NCBI GenBank assembly: GCA_947629685.1 | Contig: CANREP010000006.1 | Location: forward strand, 1-64,000 | Source: an uncultured Phascolarctobacterium sp. | GTDB taxonomy: Bacteria > Bacillota > Negativicutes > Acidaminococcales > Acidaminococcaceae | DNA length: 64,000 nt | Reading direction: 5' to 3' | Part shown: positions 24,147 through 33,506 of the stretch, piece after piece | How positions within the stretch are numbered: position 1 is the first letter of the stretch | Layout: every line of letters begins with the position of its first letter | The notes under the pieces: generated by a model | What the model saw: only the letters and a program-made list of their open reading frames with translations | Database searches by the model: none | Told to the model about the DNA's origin: nothing | Position numbers and translations under genes: made by a program

Positions 24147-24794
24147 TTAGATTTTAAGTAAGATATGATTTTTCTTGTAGGTAAGCAAGCCTTCTTTCTG
24201 CATCTTGGAAAGTTCATTGCTCATGGTACTGCGGTCAACGTTGAGGTAGTCGGCTAATTGCTGGCGGTTATAAGGCAGCTGGAAAGAATTGCTGCCTGCG
24301 CGCTTGGCGCATTCAGAAAAATAGGACATCAGCCTGCCCCGAATTGATTTGGAACTGGTGTGCAGGATACGCTGCGACAGCTGGAGACTTTTATAAGCGC
24401 AGACAGTAAGCAGGTTGCGCGCAAGCCGGGCATGGATGGGGCAGGCCTTAGTGCAGGTCGTTAAAATGCGTCGGGCGTTGATAAATAATATACAGGTATC
24501 TTCTGCAGCCGCTACCGTTACCAGCAGCGGCTGGCCGGGGATACAGGCATATACTTCGGCAAAGACGGAGCCGGGGGCAGCGTTGCCTAAAATACTGGTA
24601 TTCCCCCAGATATCATTGCAGGAAATCAGAGCCATGCCGGACAGCACGATACCGATATTTTCGGTCACGCTGCCGTCAGAAAGAATGATTTCTCCTTTTT
24701 TGTAATTACGTTTAAAAGCATTCAGACATTCTAATAATGTCTTTATTTCCTCTTCCTGCAGGCCACGAAATAACTGGGTATCAGCTAAATGCAT
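24147..24794 (-). CDS. Crp/Fnr-family transcription regulator (HcpR-like by context)
   Basis: A 215-residue regulator with an N-terminal cyclic-nucleotide-type sensor domain (about 10-120) and a C-terminal winged helix (about 145-215) whose recognition helix region reads NRQQLADYLNVDRSTMSNELSKMQKEG. Cysteines occur at several positions (for example TTCTKACP), but no clear iron-sulfur pattern of Fnr is present. It is divergent from a ferredoxin-like gene and hcp. In many anaerobes such a regulator (HcpR) controls exactly these genes in response to nitric oxide or nitrite stress, so that role is likely. The start is ATG 24794 behind AAGGAG. Confidence 0.85.
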   Translation of the reverse strand: MHLADTQLFRGLQEEEIKTLLECLNAFKRNYKKGEIILSDGSVTENIGIVLSGMALISCNDIWGNTSILGNAAPGSVFAEVYACIPGQPLLVTVAAAEDTCILFINARRILTTCTKACPIHARLARNLLTVCAYKSLQLSQRILHTSSKSIRGRLMSYFSECAKRAGSNSFQLPYNRQQLADYLNVDRSTMSNELSKMQKEGLLTYKKNHILLKI

Positions 24795-24809
24795 CTTTTT
24801 TCTCCTTTT

Positions 24810-24823
24810 GTTGTTATAACAAC
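24810..24823. promoter_or_regulatory. Perfect palindrome, probable operator of the Crp/Fnr regulator
   Basis: GTTGTTATAACAAC is a perfect 14-base palindrome in the gap between the divergent regulator and ferredoxin genes. Its centre is about 32 bases upstream of TATGGT (24846-24851), a spacing that suits activation by Crp/Fnr proteins. Confidence 0.7.
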
Positions 24824-24884
24824 GGATTTATGGGTTTAATTATAGTATGGTAAAGGCAGAAACACAAGCGAAAGGGTGATTGCA

Positions 24885-25586
24885 GTGATTAGGAAGATTA
24901 TCCAGATAGATGAAAATAAATGTAATGGCTGCGGTGCGTGTGCAGCCGCTTGTCATGAGGGTGCTATCGGCATGGTGGATGGCAAAGCCAGACTTTTGCG
25001 CGACGACTATTGCGATGGATTGGGCGACTGTCTGCCGACTTGCCCGACAGGAGCCATTTCCTTTATAGAGCGTGAGGCTGCTGCCTATGATGCACAGGCT
25101 GTGCAGGCCAATATGCAGCAACGCCGGCAGCTTAATGCAGCTGCTGCAGGCTGTCCCGGCAGCAGGCTGCAGCGCCTGCAACCAGTGCAGGAGACAGCCG
25201 CTTCTGCTGCAGTGCAGGCTGCGTCACAGTTAGGACAATGGCCCTGCCAGATTAAATTAGTCCCCGTTAATGCGCCCTATTTTGCCGGCGCAAAACTGCT
25301 GATTGCCGCTGACTGCAGCGCCTATGCTTATGCCAGGATGCACGATGAATTTATGCGCGGCAAAATTACGCTGATCGGCTGTCCTAAGCTTGATAATACA
25401 GATTACAGCGATAAGCTGACGCAGATTATTCAAAATAACGATATTAAGAGCGTCACTATTGTCAGGATGGAAGTCCCCTGCTGCGGCGAGTTGGAAATGG
25501 CGGCTAAAAAAGCTTTGCAGGCCAGCGGTAAATTTATTCCCTGGCAGGTTGTCACTATCTCGGTTGACGGAAAAATTTTAGAGTAA
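24885..25586 (+). CDS. Two-cluster ferredoxin-like protein linked to Hcp
   Basis: A 233-residue protein whose first 60 residues bind two [4Fe-4S] clusters: CNGCGACAAAC and CDGLGDCLPTCP. The remaining part (about 100-233) is a separate conserved domain with YFAGAKLLIAADCSAYAYARMH, IGCPKLDN and MEVPCCGELEMAA, containing further cysteines. Proteins of this layout often sit next to hcp and probably supply its electrons. I start at GTG 24885 because AAAGGG lies eight bases upstream; an earlier GTG at 24876 overlaps that site. The gap to hcp is 42 bases. Confidence 0.82.
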   Translation: MIRKIIQIDENKCNGCGACAAACHEGAIGMVDGKARLLRDDYCDGLGDCLPTCPTGAISFIEREAAAYDAQAVQANMQQRRQLNAAAAGCPGSRLQRLQPVQETAASAAVQAASQLGQWPCQIKLVPVNAPYFAGAKLLIAADCSAYAYARMHDEFMRGKITLIGCPKLDNTDYSDKLTQIIQNNDIKSVTIVRMEVPCCGELEMAAKKALQASGKFIPWQVVTISVDGKILE

Positions 25587-25628
25587 AAATTACTCGTGCA
25601 AGTAGCGAATTTTAAGGAGGAAGAATAT

Positions 25629-27269
25629 ATGGAACAAAAAATGTTTTGCTATCAGTGTCAGGAAACAGCCGGGTGCAAAGGCTGTACTGTTTCCGGCGTC
25701 TGCGGTAAAAAGCCGGAAGTAGCTGCTATGCAGGACTTGCTGGTATATGTTACTAAAGGGCTGGCTGCCGTTACTACTGCGCTGCGGCAGGAAGGCAGGC
25801 TGGTAACCGCTGAGATAAATCATCTGATTACCTTAAATCTGTTTACCACGATTACCAATGCGAATTTTGACCAGGAGAGCATCAAGGCAAGAATACAGGC
25901 TACGCTGACAGCGAAACAGGCACTGCTGGCACAGGTGCAGTCCCCGGACGGTTTGCCCGAAGCTGCGCGCTGGGACGGTACCGGTGACTGGGCGGCAAAA
26001 GCTGCTGCGGTAGGCGTCCTTGCTACTGCCGATGAAGATATCCGTTCTCTGCGTGAGCTCATTACTTATGGACTGAAAGGACTGGCGGCTTATTCCAAAC
26101 ACGCCAACGTACTGTTAAAGGACGATGAAGCCGTAGACGCCTTTTTGCAGAAAGCATTGGCAGCGACTTTGGATGATAGCCTCAGCGCGGAAGATTTGTT
26201 GGCGTTAGCTATGGAAACGGGCAAATACGGCGTAGCCGGTATGGCCATGCTGGATAAAGCTAATACGGACGCTTATGGAAATCCGGAAATTACCCAGGTC
26301 AATATTGGCGCAGGAACAAATCCCGGTATCTTAGTATCCGGCCATGACCTGCGAGATCTGGAAATGCTGCTGGAACAGACCCAGGGAACAGACGTCGATG
26401 TCTATACTCATTCTGAAATGCTGCCGGCCCATTATTATCCGGCTTTTAAAAAATATCCTAATTTTGTCGGCAACTATGGCAATGCCTGGTGGAAGCAAAA
26501 GGAAGAATTTGAAGCTTTCCATGGGCCAATCCTGATGACGACCAACTGTATCGTGCCGCCTAAAGACAGTTATAAAGACAGGCTGTATACCACCGGGGCA
26601 GCGGGCTTTCCTGGCTGCACCCATATTCCGGGAGAAATCGGCGGGCAGAAAGATTTTTCCGTAATCATTGAACACGCTAAAAAATGTGCGGCGCCTGCTG
26701 AGCTGGAAACAGGGACTATAATCGGCGGTTTTGCCCATGCGCAGGTACTGGCTTTGGCATATAAGGTTGTAGAAGCTGTTAAAAGCGGCGCTATCAAAAA
26801 GTTTGTCGTCATGGCCGGTTGTGACGGACGCGCTAAAAGTCGTGAATACTATACTGAATTTGCTAAGGCTCTGCCGCAAGATACCGTAATCCTTACAGCA
26901 GGCTGCGCAAAATATAAATACAATAAGCTTGCTTTAGGCGATATCAATGGCATTCCGCGTGTTTTGGATGCCGGTCAATGCAACGATTCCTATTCTTTGG
27001 CAGTCATTGCTTTAAAGCTTAAAGAAGTTTTTGGACTGCAGGATATTAACGACCTGCCGATTATTTATAATATTGCCTGGTATGAACAGAAAGCAGTCAT
27101 CGTCTTACTGGCGCTGCTGCATCTTGGCGTGAAAAATATTCATTTAGGGCCAACGCTGCCGGCTTTCCTCAGCCCTAATGTAGCAAAAGTGCTGGTTGAG
27201 AAATTTGGCATTGCCGGTATCGGTACCGTAGAAGATGACATGGCTTTCTTTTTTAACGATAACAAATAA
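25629..27269 (+). CDS. hcp: Hybrid cluster protein (hydroxylamine reductase)
   Basis: A 546-residue Hcp. The N-terminal cysteines (positions 7, 10, 19 and 25, with an extra at 16) ligate the cubane cluster. Hybrid-cluster ligand regions follow: [69 protein letters not shown] and AGQCNDSYS. Hcp reduces hydroxylamine in vitro and nitric oxide in vivo, and protects anaerobes from nitrosative stress. The start is ATG 25629 behind AAGGAGG. It is probably cotranscribed with the ferredoxin gene under the Crp/Fnr palindrome. Confidence 0.95.
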   Translation: MEQKMFCYQCQETAGCKGCTVSGVCGKKPEVAAMQDLLVYVTKGLAAVTTALRQEGRLVTAEINHLITLNLFTTITNANFDQESIKARIQATLTAKQALLAQVQSPDGLPEAARWDGTGDWAAKAAAVGVLATADEDIRSLRELITYGLKGLAAYSKHANVLLKDDEAVDAFLQKALAATLDDSLSAEDLLALAMETGKYGVAGMAMLDKANTDAYGNPEITQVNIGAGTNPGILVSGHDLRDLEMLLEQTQGTDVDVYTHSEMLPAHYYPAFKKYPNFVGNYGNAWWKQKEEFEAFHGPILMTTNCIVPPKDSYKDRLYTTGAAGFPGCTHIPGEIGGQKDFSVIIEHAKKCAAPAELETGTIIGGFAHAQVLALAYKVVEAVKSGAIKKFVVMAGCDGRAKSREYYTEFAKALPQDTVILTAGCAKYKYNKLALGDINGIPRVLDAGQCNDSYSLAVIALKLKEVFGLQDINDLPIIYNIAWYEQKAVIVLLALLHLGVKNIHLGPTLPAFLSPNVAKVLVEKFGIAGIGTVEDDMAFFFNDNK

Positions 27270-27316
27270 ATAATTTCAGGAAATTTCCTCTTGTTTTTAC
27301 AAAGTGGGAAACAGGT

Positions 27317-27365
27317 AAAACCTCCTTTATTTTTCAGGTATGAAAAAGTAAGGGAGGTTTTGTTG
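27317..27365 (+). terminator. Probable terminator after hcp
   Basis: AAAACCTCC(T)TTA at 27317-27329 can pair with TAAGGGAGGTTTT at 27349-27361. The T-tract is short (four T residues). The remaining gap to 27582 is AT-rich and shows no gene. Confidence 0.55.
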
Positions 27366-27582
27366 CATTTCTTTAGTTAAAAATAATTTGAATTCATATT
27401 TAACGGCATTTTTAGGTATTGCTTTTATGGGAGAAATGTGAATTATGTATCTTGGGAGTAGGGAAATGTAAAAAATTAGTACCTTTTGCCAACCCATGCA
27501 GGTAATTGCTGATATTTATAGTATTTATAATTATAAATAACTATAGTTTTTGGAAAATATATACGGTAAAAGAAGGACAAGG

Positions 27583-28089
27583 ATGATGTTTAGCAAGGGG
27601 AATTTCTGGAAGATCGTCAGTATAATATTGCTGCTGGTGGCGGTAATAGGTGCCGGTACGGGCATCAGGAATATGGCAGACATCCGTCCGGCTTCTGATT
27701 ATGAGGATAAAGGCGTATATGAATTTATTCCCTATAGATTATTGCCTGCGCAAAGAGAAAATACCGGCGCTGTGGGCAGGCAAAGACGCCTGCATCCTAC
27801 CAAGACGGTGTATGTGCTGCACTATAAAGCGCTGGGACATCCGTCTTACAGCTATAAACTTGATACTGCCGGCGAATATACGGCCAAGCAAATGCTGGCA
27901 GAGAAAAAGAGCGTGCCACGCAGGGTACTGGCAATCAAGGCGACCAAGAGATATATAACTGTGGAGCCGGAGCTGACGGCAGAAACGTATACCCGTAAGC
28001 AGCAATATAAATATATCTGGATAATTGGCTGCTCGCTGCTTTATATAGTTTATTTTGCTGTTCATGGAAGCAAGCGGTTAGGTTTTTGA
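27583..28089 (+). CDS. Membrane protein of unknown function with two helices
   Basis: A 168-residue protein with a membrane helix near each end (IVSIILLLVAVIGAGTGI and YIWIIGCSLLYIVYFAV) around a basic, tyrosine-rich soluble middle of about 110 residues. The middle domain probably faces the periplasm; it contains KTVYVLHYKALGHPSYSYKL and PRRVLAIKATKRYITVEP, with a beta-strand-like pattern. I do not recognise the family. ATG 27583 lies just after AGAAGGACAAGG; a TTG at 27550 is a less likely start. It stands alone between hcp and a carbonic anhydrase gene. Confidence 0.6.
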   Translation: MMFSKGNFWKIVSIILLLVAVIGAGTGIRNMADIRPASDYEDKGVYEFIPYRLLPAQRENTGAVGRQRRLHPTKTVYVLHYKALGHPSYSYKLDTAGEYTAKQMLAEKKSVPRRVLAIKATKRYITVEPELTAETYTRKQQYKYIWIIGCSLLYIVYFAVHGSKRLGF

Positions 28090-28164
28090 ATTTTGCGGGA
28101 CAGAGTTTGAATGACATACTGAATGAGAAATTTTGTTGAACATATTTTGCAGGCGGTTAATATC

Positions 28165-28173
28165 TGCTATAAT
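28165..28173 (+). promoter_or_regulatory. Extended -10 promoter of the carbonic anhydrase gene
   Basis: TGCTATAAT combines TGn with a perfect TATAAT (28168-28173), 35 bases before the start codon. No clear -35 is seen. Confidence 0.5.
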
Positions 28174-28208
28174 CCTGATGGATAGATAAAGTATAAGGGA
28201 GTGTCGTT

Positions 28209-28766
28209 ATGGCCTTGTTAGAACAGATTTTAGAAGAAAATGCAAAATTCGTGGCAGGACTGCCGGAAAGCTATGTGCACCGCAATGAAGGCGTAAGCAA
28301 ATATCCGGCTAAACAGCTGGCAATCTATACCTGTATGGATACGCGCCTGGTAGATTTTTTAGAGCCGGCTATGGGAATTTCCCGCGGCGAGGCGAAGATT
28401 ATCAAGGCAGCAGGCAATATGATTACCGGGCCTTTTGATGAAGTAATCCGCAGCCTGATGGTGGCTGTCTATGAGCTGGGCGTGACGGAAATCATGGTCG
28501 TTGGGCATGAAGACTGCGGTATGCAGCATTCTACTTCCGATTCGCTGAAAGCGCGGATGCTGGCGCGCGGTATTAGGCCGGAAGCTATTGCCGCCGTGGA
28601 GGGAGAATTTGCCAAATGGGTGGATGCTTTTCACCATCCTCGTGAAAACGTGGCAAAGACGGTAGCAGCTATCAGAAATAATCCGCTGCTGCCGGATGAC
28701 ATTGTTGTACACGGACTGCTATTCTGCCCGGAAAGCGGCAGACTGGAAGTAGTCGTACACGGCTGA
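28209..28766 (+). CDS. Beta-class carbonic anhydrase
   Basis: A 185-residue zinc enzyme interconverting carbon dioxide and bicarbonate. The zinc site and catalytic dyad are visible as YTCMDTRL (Cys, with the Asp-Arg pair) and VVGHEDCGM (His and Cys). KAAGNMITGPFDEVIRSLMVAVYELGV is the usual segment between them. It is short, like the Rv1284-type branch. Supplying or scavenging bicarbonate would suit an anaerobe relying on biotin-dependent (de)carboxylases; that link is inference. The start is ATG 28209 behind AAGGGAGTG. The phytase gene begins 17 bases downstream, so the two may be cotranscribed. Confidence 0.9.
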   Translation: MALLEQILEENAKFVAGLPESYVHRNEGVSKYPAKQLAIYTCMDTRLVDFLEPAMGISRGEAKIIKAAGNMITGPFDEVIRSLMVAVYELGVTEIMVVGHEDCGMQHSTSDSLKARMLARGIRPEAIAAVEGEFAKWVDAFHHPRENVAKTVAAIRNNPLLPDDIVVHGLLFCPESGRLEVVVHG

Positions 28767-28783
28767 GAAAGCAGGAGCAGGAA

Positions 28784-29746
28784 ATGAAAAAGATAATCTA
28801 TGTCATAGTTGCCTGTCTGCTGGCGCTGGGTTGTATGACTACATGTTTTGCCGTTGCGGTGACGGATAATGAGCATGGCGTTTTAAAGCTGGACAGAAAG
28901 AATGCAGAGGCGCTGCCGGAGAACTTCCGAACTGCTGACGATGCTTTTATCCAAGCGCTGCCCGGAGTGTATCTGCCATCCCGGGAAGGAATGGAGAAGC
29001 TGCATATTTCCGGCAGCAGAGCGTTCTCCGAGCTGGAATATCAGGAAATTTTAAAGCAGATACCGACAGCTCCAGGAAAAATATACGACATTGACTTGCG
29101 CGGAGAAAGTCATGGCTACATCAACGGTAATGCCGTGAGCTGGTATAAGGCTAACAACTGGGGCAACAAGGGGCGCGTTCACCGGGAGATAGTCAGCAGC
29201 GAGCGGCAGATGCTGGGAGAGATAGCAGAGCTGCCTTTTATCAACGTAGGTATTTTAGGCGACGATAAAAAAATCGTGTCGGGTCAATATTACACCTGGC
29301 CTGTAAAAAGCGTGCTGACAGAGCAGCAGATGGCCGCTAAGTGCGGCACCCGCTATCTGCGCCTGACTTTGACGGATCATCTGACGCCGCAGCATCTTGA
29401 AGTAGACAGATTTATCCGTTTTTATAAGACTTTGCCTGCGGAAGCCTGGCTGCATTTTCACTGCTTTGCCGGCAAGGGTCGTACAACGACTTTCATGGTC
29501 ATGTACGATATGCTGAAAAATGCCGATAAGGTAAGTTTTGACGATATCGTCCTGCGTCAGTACGCAATAGGCGGTATCAATTTAACAGCCTATGACCCGG
29601 CAAAGCCCGTCTGGCGGCAGCAGGCAGTAAGCGACAGGATTGCGTTTTTAAAACATTTCTATCGCTATGTGCGGGAAAATCCCAAGCTGGATAAATCCTG
29701 GTCACGCTGGTGTAAGGAAAACAATCTGCCGCTGGCAGCAGAGTAA
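28784..29746 (+). CDS. PTP-like cysteine phytase (myo-inositol phosphatase), secreted
   Basis: A 320-residue protein with a signal peptide (about residues 1-23, with cysteines at 17 and 21 that could offer a lipobox-like site). The active-site loop HCFAGKGRTT carries the CX5R signature with nucleophile Cys227 and Arg233. The upstream TLTDHLTPQHLEVDRFI matches the general-acid loop of Selenomonas-type phytases, and RGESHGYINGNAVSWYKANNWGNKG matches their N-terminal region. These enzymes release phosphate from phytate outside the cytoplasm. The gene lies directly downstream of a carbonic anhydrase gene. Substrate preference cannot be read from the sequence. Confidence 0.88.
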   Translation: MKKIIYVIVACLLALGCMTTCFAVAVTDNEHGVLKLDRKNAEALPENFRTADDAFIQALPGVYLPSREGMEKLHISGSRAFSELEYQEILKQIPTAPGKIYDIDLRGESHGYINGNAVSWYKANNWGNKGRVHREIVSSERQMLGEIAELPFINVGILGDDKKIVSGQYYTWPVKSVLTEQQMAAKCGTRYLRLTLTDHLTPQHLEVDRFIRFYKTLPAEAWLHFHCFAGKGRTTTFMVMYDMLKNADKVSFDDIVLRQYAIGGINLTAYDPAKPVWRQQAVSDRIAFLKHFYRYVRENPKLDKSWSRWCKENNLPLAAE

Positions 29747-29842
29747 ATAACTGTTGTTACGCAGAGGAAACAAATCCGCTTTAACAGGTATATTAAAACA
29801 GTTTGTCCGGCAGTATGCGGCAGACTGGTTAAGGAGGTTTTA

Positions 29843-30202
29843 ATGATGGATAAAAAAGTACTTGATTATGTTGCAGGTAAAACCCATGAGCTGCTGGAGG
29901 CTGCCAGCTGCAACCAGGAAACTGCTCAGACAGCTAAAAAATGGCTGGCTGCCGTTGGTACAGCTCAGGAAAAGGAGGCCACGGCTCAATATTTGGCCGA
30001 TTTAAAAAACTGCATTATGCCGATTGACGGGCTGATTGCTTTTGCTGAATCGGCAGCAGGCGAGCAGGTTTTCGGCAAGGAAACTGCTGCCCATATTGCC
30101 GCCCATGCCCATGAAATCAAGGCTGCCGGCGCTGTATATTGCGATTGTCCGGCCTGCGCTGCGGCTAAAGCAATTTTAGACTGTGAAAAGGATTTACTGT
30201 AA
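29843..30202 (+). CDS. Small soluble protein with a C-terminal cysteine cluster, unknown function
   Basis: A 119-residue, mostly helical, alanine-rich protein. Near the C-terminus it has CDCPACAAAKAILDC, a CxCxxC pattern with a further cysteine nine residues on, which could bind a metal or form a redox centre. Two other cysteines (positions 23 and 52) are spread through the chain. It starts at ATG 29843 behind AAGGAGG and ends before a bidirectional terminator, so it is a single-gene unit. I do not recognise a characterised family. Confidence 0.65.
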   Translation: MMDKKVLDYVAGKTHELLEAASCNQETAQTAKKWLAAVGTAQEKEATAQYLADLKNCIMPIDGLIAFAESAAGEQVFGKETAAHIAAHAHEIKAAGAVYCDCPACAAAKAILDCEKDLL

Positions 30203-30220
30203 GCTTAGCGGATAAAAATA

Positions 30221-30250
30221 AAAACCTGCACATTTTGTGCAGGTTTTTTT
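30221..30250. terminator. Bidirectional terminator between the small cysteine protein and leuB
   Basis: AAAACCTGCACA pairs with TGTGCAGGTTTT (30221-30232, 30236-30247) with a 3-base loop; it is flanked by A and T runs and serves both strands. Confidence 0.92.
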
Positions 30251-30268
30251 GTTATGTCGATCAGATTT

Positions 30269-31342
30269 TTATTTGAGCAGTTCCTGTGCTACCAGGTGTC
30301 CCATTTCGGAGGTAGAAACTTTTTTCAGACCTTCGGCATACAAGTCGGGAGTACGGTAGCCCTGTTCCATAACAGCGTCTACAGCCGCTTCGATAGCGTC
30401 TGCTGCGGCAGCCTGATCCAGAGAGTAGCGCAGCATCATAGCGGCGCTGAGGATGGTTGCCAGCGGGTTGGCGATCCCTTGACCGGCGATGTCGGGAGCG
30501 CTGCCGTGGATAGGCTCGTACATACCTGCGCCGTCGCCAAGGCTGGCGCTGGGCAGCAGGCCAATGCTGCCGGCAATGGTGCTGGCTTCGTCGCTGAGGA
30601 TGTCGCCGAAGATGTTGTTGGTCAGGATAACGTCGAACTGACGGGGATTGAGGATCAGCTGCATAGCGCAGTTGTCTACATAAAAATGATTCAGCTCGAT
30701 TTCAGGATATTCCTTAGCCTGCATCTCGGTAACGATTTTACGCCACATACGGCTGGAGCCGAGGACGTTGGCCTTATCTACGCTGGTTACCTTGCCGCGG
30801 CGTTTTTTGGCTGCTTCAAAGGCAAAGCGGGCGATGCGTTCTACTTCGGGACGGGTGTACAGCTCTACGTCGCTGGCTTCTTCCACGCCCTGTTCATTGA
30901 GATGCGCTTCATTGTGCTGACCAAAGTAAATGCCGCCGGTCAGTTCGCGTACGATTAAAAGGTCTGCGCCTTCGGCTTTTTCGGTTTTCAGCGGGGAAAG
31001 GTGCGCGGTGAAGCGTGATACGCTCATGGGGCGCAGGTTGCAGTATAAGCCGAGGGCTTTGCGGATGCCCAGCAGGCCTTTTTCCGGGCGGATGTCGGGA
31101 GCGACATTATCCCATTTGGGGCCGCCTACGGCGCCGAGCAGTACGGCGTCGGCAGCTTTGGCGGAAGCGACGGTGGCTTCCGGCAGAGGAACGCCGGTAG
31201 CGTCGATAGCGCAGCCGCCGATGAGCTGTTTATCATATTCTATCTGCAGATTGAATTTTTTTGCAGCAGCGTCTAATACTTCTACTGCCGCATCGACGAT
31301 TTCCACGCCGATGCCGTCGCCGGGAAGTAAAGTTATCTTCAT
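30269..31342 (-). CDS. leuB: 3-isopropylmalate dehydrogenase
   Basis: A 357-residue NAD-dependent enzyme oxidising 3-isopropylmalate in leucine synthesis. Motifs in order are [16 protein letters not shown] at the N-terminus, LRPMSV, the substrate-binding [24 protein letters not shown], the long [32 protein letters not shown] metal-site region, and [22 protein letters not shown] near the C-terminus. Its ATG overlaps the leuD stop by one base (TAATG). It is the last gene of leuCDB, and no leuA is in the window. Confidence 0.96.
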   Translation of the reverse strand: MKITLLPGDGIGVEIVDAAVEVLDAAAKKFNLQIEYDKQLIGGCAIDATGVPLPEATVASAKAADAVLLGAVGGPKWDNVAPDIRPEKGLLGIRKALGLYCNLRPMSVSRFTAHLSPLKTEKAEGADLLIVRELTGGIYFGQHNEAHLNEQGVEEASDVELYTRPEVERIARFAFEAAKKRRGKVTSVDKANVLGSSRMWRKIVTEMQAKEYPEIELNHFYVDNCAMQLILNPRQFDVILTNNIFGDILSDEASTIAGSIGLLPSASLGDGAGMYEPIHGSAPDIAGQGIANPLATILSAAMMLRYSLDQAAAADAIEAAVDAVMEQGYRTPDLYAEGLKKVSTSEMGHLVAQELLK

Positions 31343-31824
31343 TATTTGTTTTCTCCTTTGATATAGTTGATAAGTCCGCCGCAGTCGGCAATTTTCTGGA
31401 TAAATTCGGGCAGGGGTTTGGTATGGATAGTAATGCCCTTGTTAAGGATTTTGATTTCGCCCTTGCTCATATCTACTTCCAGCTGGTCGCCTGCTTCAAT
31501 TTTTTCCACGTCGCTGCCGATTTCCAGTACCGGCAGGCCGATATTGATGGCGTTGCGGTAGAAGATGCGGGCGAAGCTGTCGGCAATCAGGCATTTGATG
31601 CCTTTTTCCTTGATGACTACGGGAGCGTGTTCACGGCTGGAACCGCAGCCGAAGTTTTTGCCTGCTACCATATAATCGCCGGGCTGTACGTTAGGAGCAA
31701 AGGAGGTATCGATATCCTCCATGGCGTGTTCGGAAAGTTCTTTAAAATCGGCAATGTTGAGATATCTTGCCGGGATGATTACGTCGGTGTCTACATGATC
31801 GCCGTAGCGCCAAACCTTACTCAT
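31342..31824 (-). CDS. leuD: 3-isopropylmalate dehydratase, small subunit
   Basis: A 160-residue small (swivel-domain) subunit that completes the isomerase with LeuC. Visible motifs are [28 protein letters not shown] and [21 protein letters not shown]. The short length is the archaeal/clostridial form rather than the roughly 200-residue enterobacterial one. It overlaps leuC by four bases and leuB by one, so the three are translated as a coupled set. Confidence 0.95.
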   Translation of the reverse strand: MSKVWRYGDHVDTDVIIPARYLNIADFKELSEHAMEDIDTSFAPNVQPGDYMVAGKNFGCGSSREHAPVVIKEKGIKCLIADSFARIFYRNAINIGLPVLEIGSDVEKIEAGDQLEVDMSKGEIKILNKGITIHTKPLPEFIQKIADCGGLINYIKGENK

Positions 31825-33086
31825 TTCATTACCTCCTCGGGGCTGGTGATATAGCCGGTAACGGCACTTGCTGCCGCAGTATAGGGGCTGGCAAGATAAA
31901 CTTCGCTGTCTACATGGCCCATACGGCCGCGGAAATTGCGGTTAGTGGTAGATACTGCGCGTTCGCCTGCTGCCAGGATGCCCATGTAGCCGCCCAGGCA
32001 GGGGCCGCAGGTAGGAGTGGAGACGGCCGCGCCGGCATCGATAAAGGTGTCGATGTAGCCAAGGCGCATGGCTTCTTTATAAATCTCCTGGGTCGCGGGG
32101 ATGACGATCATGCGGACATGGTCGCAAACTTTGCGTCCCTGCATGATTTCAGCAGCCTGTGCCAGGTCTTCCAGACGGCCGTTGGTGCAGGAGCCGATAA
32201 CGACCTGGTCGATTTTAATATCGTGGCCTTCGGCAGCCGGATGGGTATTTTCCGGCAGGTGCGGATAGGCAACCACAGGCACCAGTTTGTCAAGCTCGAT
32301 AGTGATTTCGCGGGCATAAACTGCGTCTGCGTCGGCAGTTACAGCTTCCCAGCTGCGGTCGGTAACGCGTTCTTTAAGATAGGCTTCGGTTTTTTCGTCT
32401 ACCGGGAAGATACCGTTTTTAGCGCCTGCTTCGATAGCCATATTGCAGATGGTGAAGCGGTCGGCCATGGTCAGCTCGCTGATACCGTCGCCGCAGAATT
32501 CCAGGGACTGGTAGCGGGCGCCGTCTACGCCGATCATACCGATGAGGGTGAGGATGATGTCCTTGCCTTTAACAAAACGGGGCAGCTTGCCGGTAAGGGT
32601 TACTTTGATAGCCTGCGGTACCTTGAACCAGGTTGTGCCGCTGGCCATAGCTGCGCCGATGTCGGTCTGACCCATGCCGGTGCTGAGGGCGTTGAGCGCG
32701 CCGTAGGTGCAGGTATGAGAGTCGGCGCCGATGATGATCTCGCCGGGAGCGGCAAGGCCGCTGTCAGGCAGCAGGGCGTGTTCGATGCCCATACGGCCTA
32801 CTTCAAAATAGTTTTTAATTTCATGCTTGCGGGCAAAGTCACGCATCCGTTTGCACATGGTTGCGGATTTGATATCTTTGCAGGGAGAGAAATGGTCGGG
32901 TACCAGGGCAATCTTGTTTTTGTCGAAGACGGGGCGTCCGATTTTTTCAAATTCATTGATGGCCGGAGGGCCGGTGATGTCGTTTGCCAAAACCATATCC
33001 ACCTGGGAAACGAGCAGGTCTCCGGCGCTGACGCAGTCGCGGCCGGCATGTTTAGCAAGGATTTTTTCTGTCATTGTCATTCCCAT
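31821..33086 (-). CDS. leuC: 3-isopropylmalate dehydratase, large subunit
   Basis: A 421-residue aconitase-family subunit holding a [4Fe-4S] cluster. Cluster cysteines are visible in [13 protein letters not shown] and [48 protein letters not shown] and [27 protein letters not shown] are family segments. The 420-residue length matches the short form that pairs with a 160-residue LeuD. The start is the ATG at 33086 behind GGAGGA. The gene follows a leucine T-box leader, so expression rises when tRNA-Leu is uncharged. Confidence 0.95.
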   Translation of the reverse strand: MGMTMTEKILAKHAGRDCVSAGDLLVSQVDMVLANDITGPPAINEFEKIGRPVFDKNKIALVPDHFSPCKDIKSATMCKRMRDFARKHEIKNYFEVGRMGIEHALLPDSGLAAPGEIIIGADSHTCTYGALNALSTGMGQTDIGAAMASGTTWFKVPQAIKVTLTGKLPRFVKGKDIILTLIGMIGVDGARYQSLEFCGDGISELTMADRFTICNMAIEAGAKNGIFPVDEKTEAYLKERVTDRSWEAVTADADAVYAREITIELDKLVPVVAYPHLPENTHPAAEGHDIKIDQVVIGSCTNGRLEDLAQAAEIMQGRKVCDHVRMIVIPATQEIYKEAMRLGYIDTFIDAGAAVSTPTCGPCLGGYMGILAAGERAVSTTNRNFRGRMGHVDSEVYLASPYTAAASAVTGYITSPEEVMK

Positions 33087-33144
33087 AAACTGATTCCTCC
33101 AATAATATAATAAAATAAAAGTAATCTTATTGCGGTAGGCTGAC

Positions 33145-33425
33145 GATAAAAAAGCCCCTACCTGCGCTTGCAGATAGGGGCGAAGATCGCGGTACCACCC
33201 TAAAATTTCTCTTCATTTTTCCGAATAGCTGATTCGGCGGCTTAACGCTGCTTCTGCGTCTGCTTCTAAAGGGCTGCGCCCAGGTCAAAGCAGCTGCTCG
33301 CGGCTGAGTTTCTTTACCTGTCCTGTAACGGCTTGCACCTGACGCCGTCTCTCTGTAAGCAGGGGCAGATAAATCTGTCCGTTCATTGCATTTTCATTGG
33401 TATATTGTTTTGTGAACACGTTTGT
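33145..33425 (-). promoter_or_regulatory. Leucine T-box leader of leuCDB
   Basis: Read on the minus strand, the leader holds the invariant T-box AGGGTGGTACCGCG (33188-33201) followed by a terminator stem around GCCCCTA / TAGGGGC and a T run (33145-33181). Upstream stem I contains AGAGAG and the apical GGTGCAAGCC. The specifier loop reads GAAACTCA, giving CTC (33306-33308), a leucine codon followed by A. Uncharged tRNA-Leu(GAG) should stabilise the antiterminator and turn the operon on. Confidence 0.93.
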
Positions 33426-33436
33426 GTGCTTTTTAC

Positions 33437-33465
33437 ATTATGACAACACAACGGGGAGTTGTCAA
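33437..33465 (-). promoter_or_regulatory. Promoter of the leuCDB T-box transcript
   Basis: On the minus strand TTGACA (33465-33460) and CATAAT (33442-33437) are 17 bases apart, directly ahead of the T-box leader. Confidence 0.75.
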
Positions 33466-33506
33466 GCGGCAAAATAATAAAATGATAAGAAAAAAGTTAT
33501 GTGTGC

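Noticed and set aside
31914-33110. 398-residue plus-strand ORF antisense to leuC, and one at 30254-30958 antisense to leuB
   Set aside because: leuC and leuB are unambiguous on the minus strand; these are shadows.
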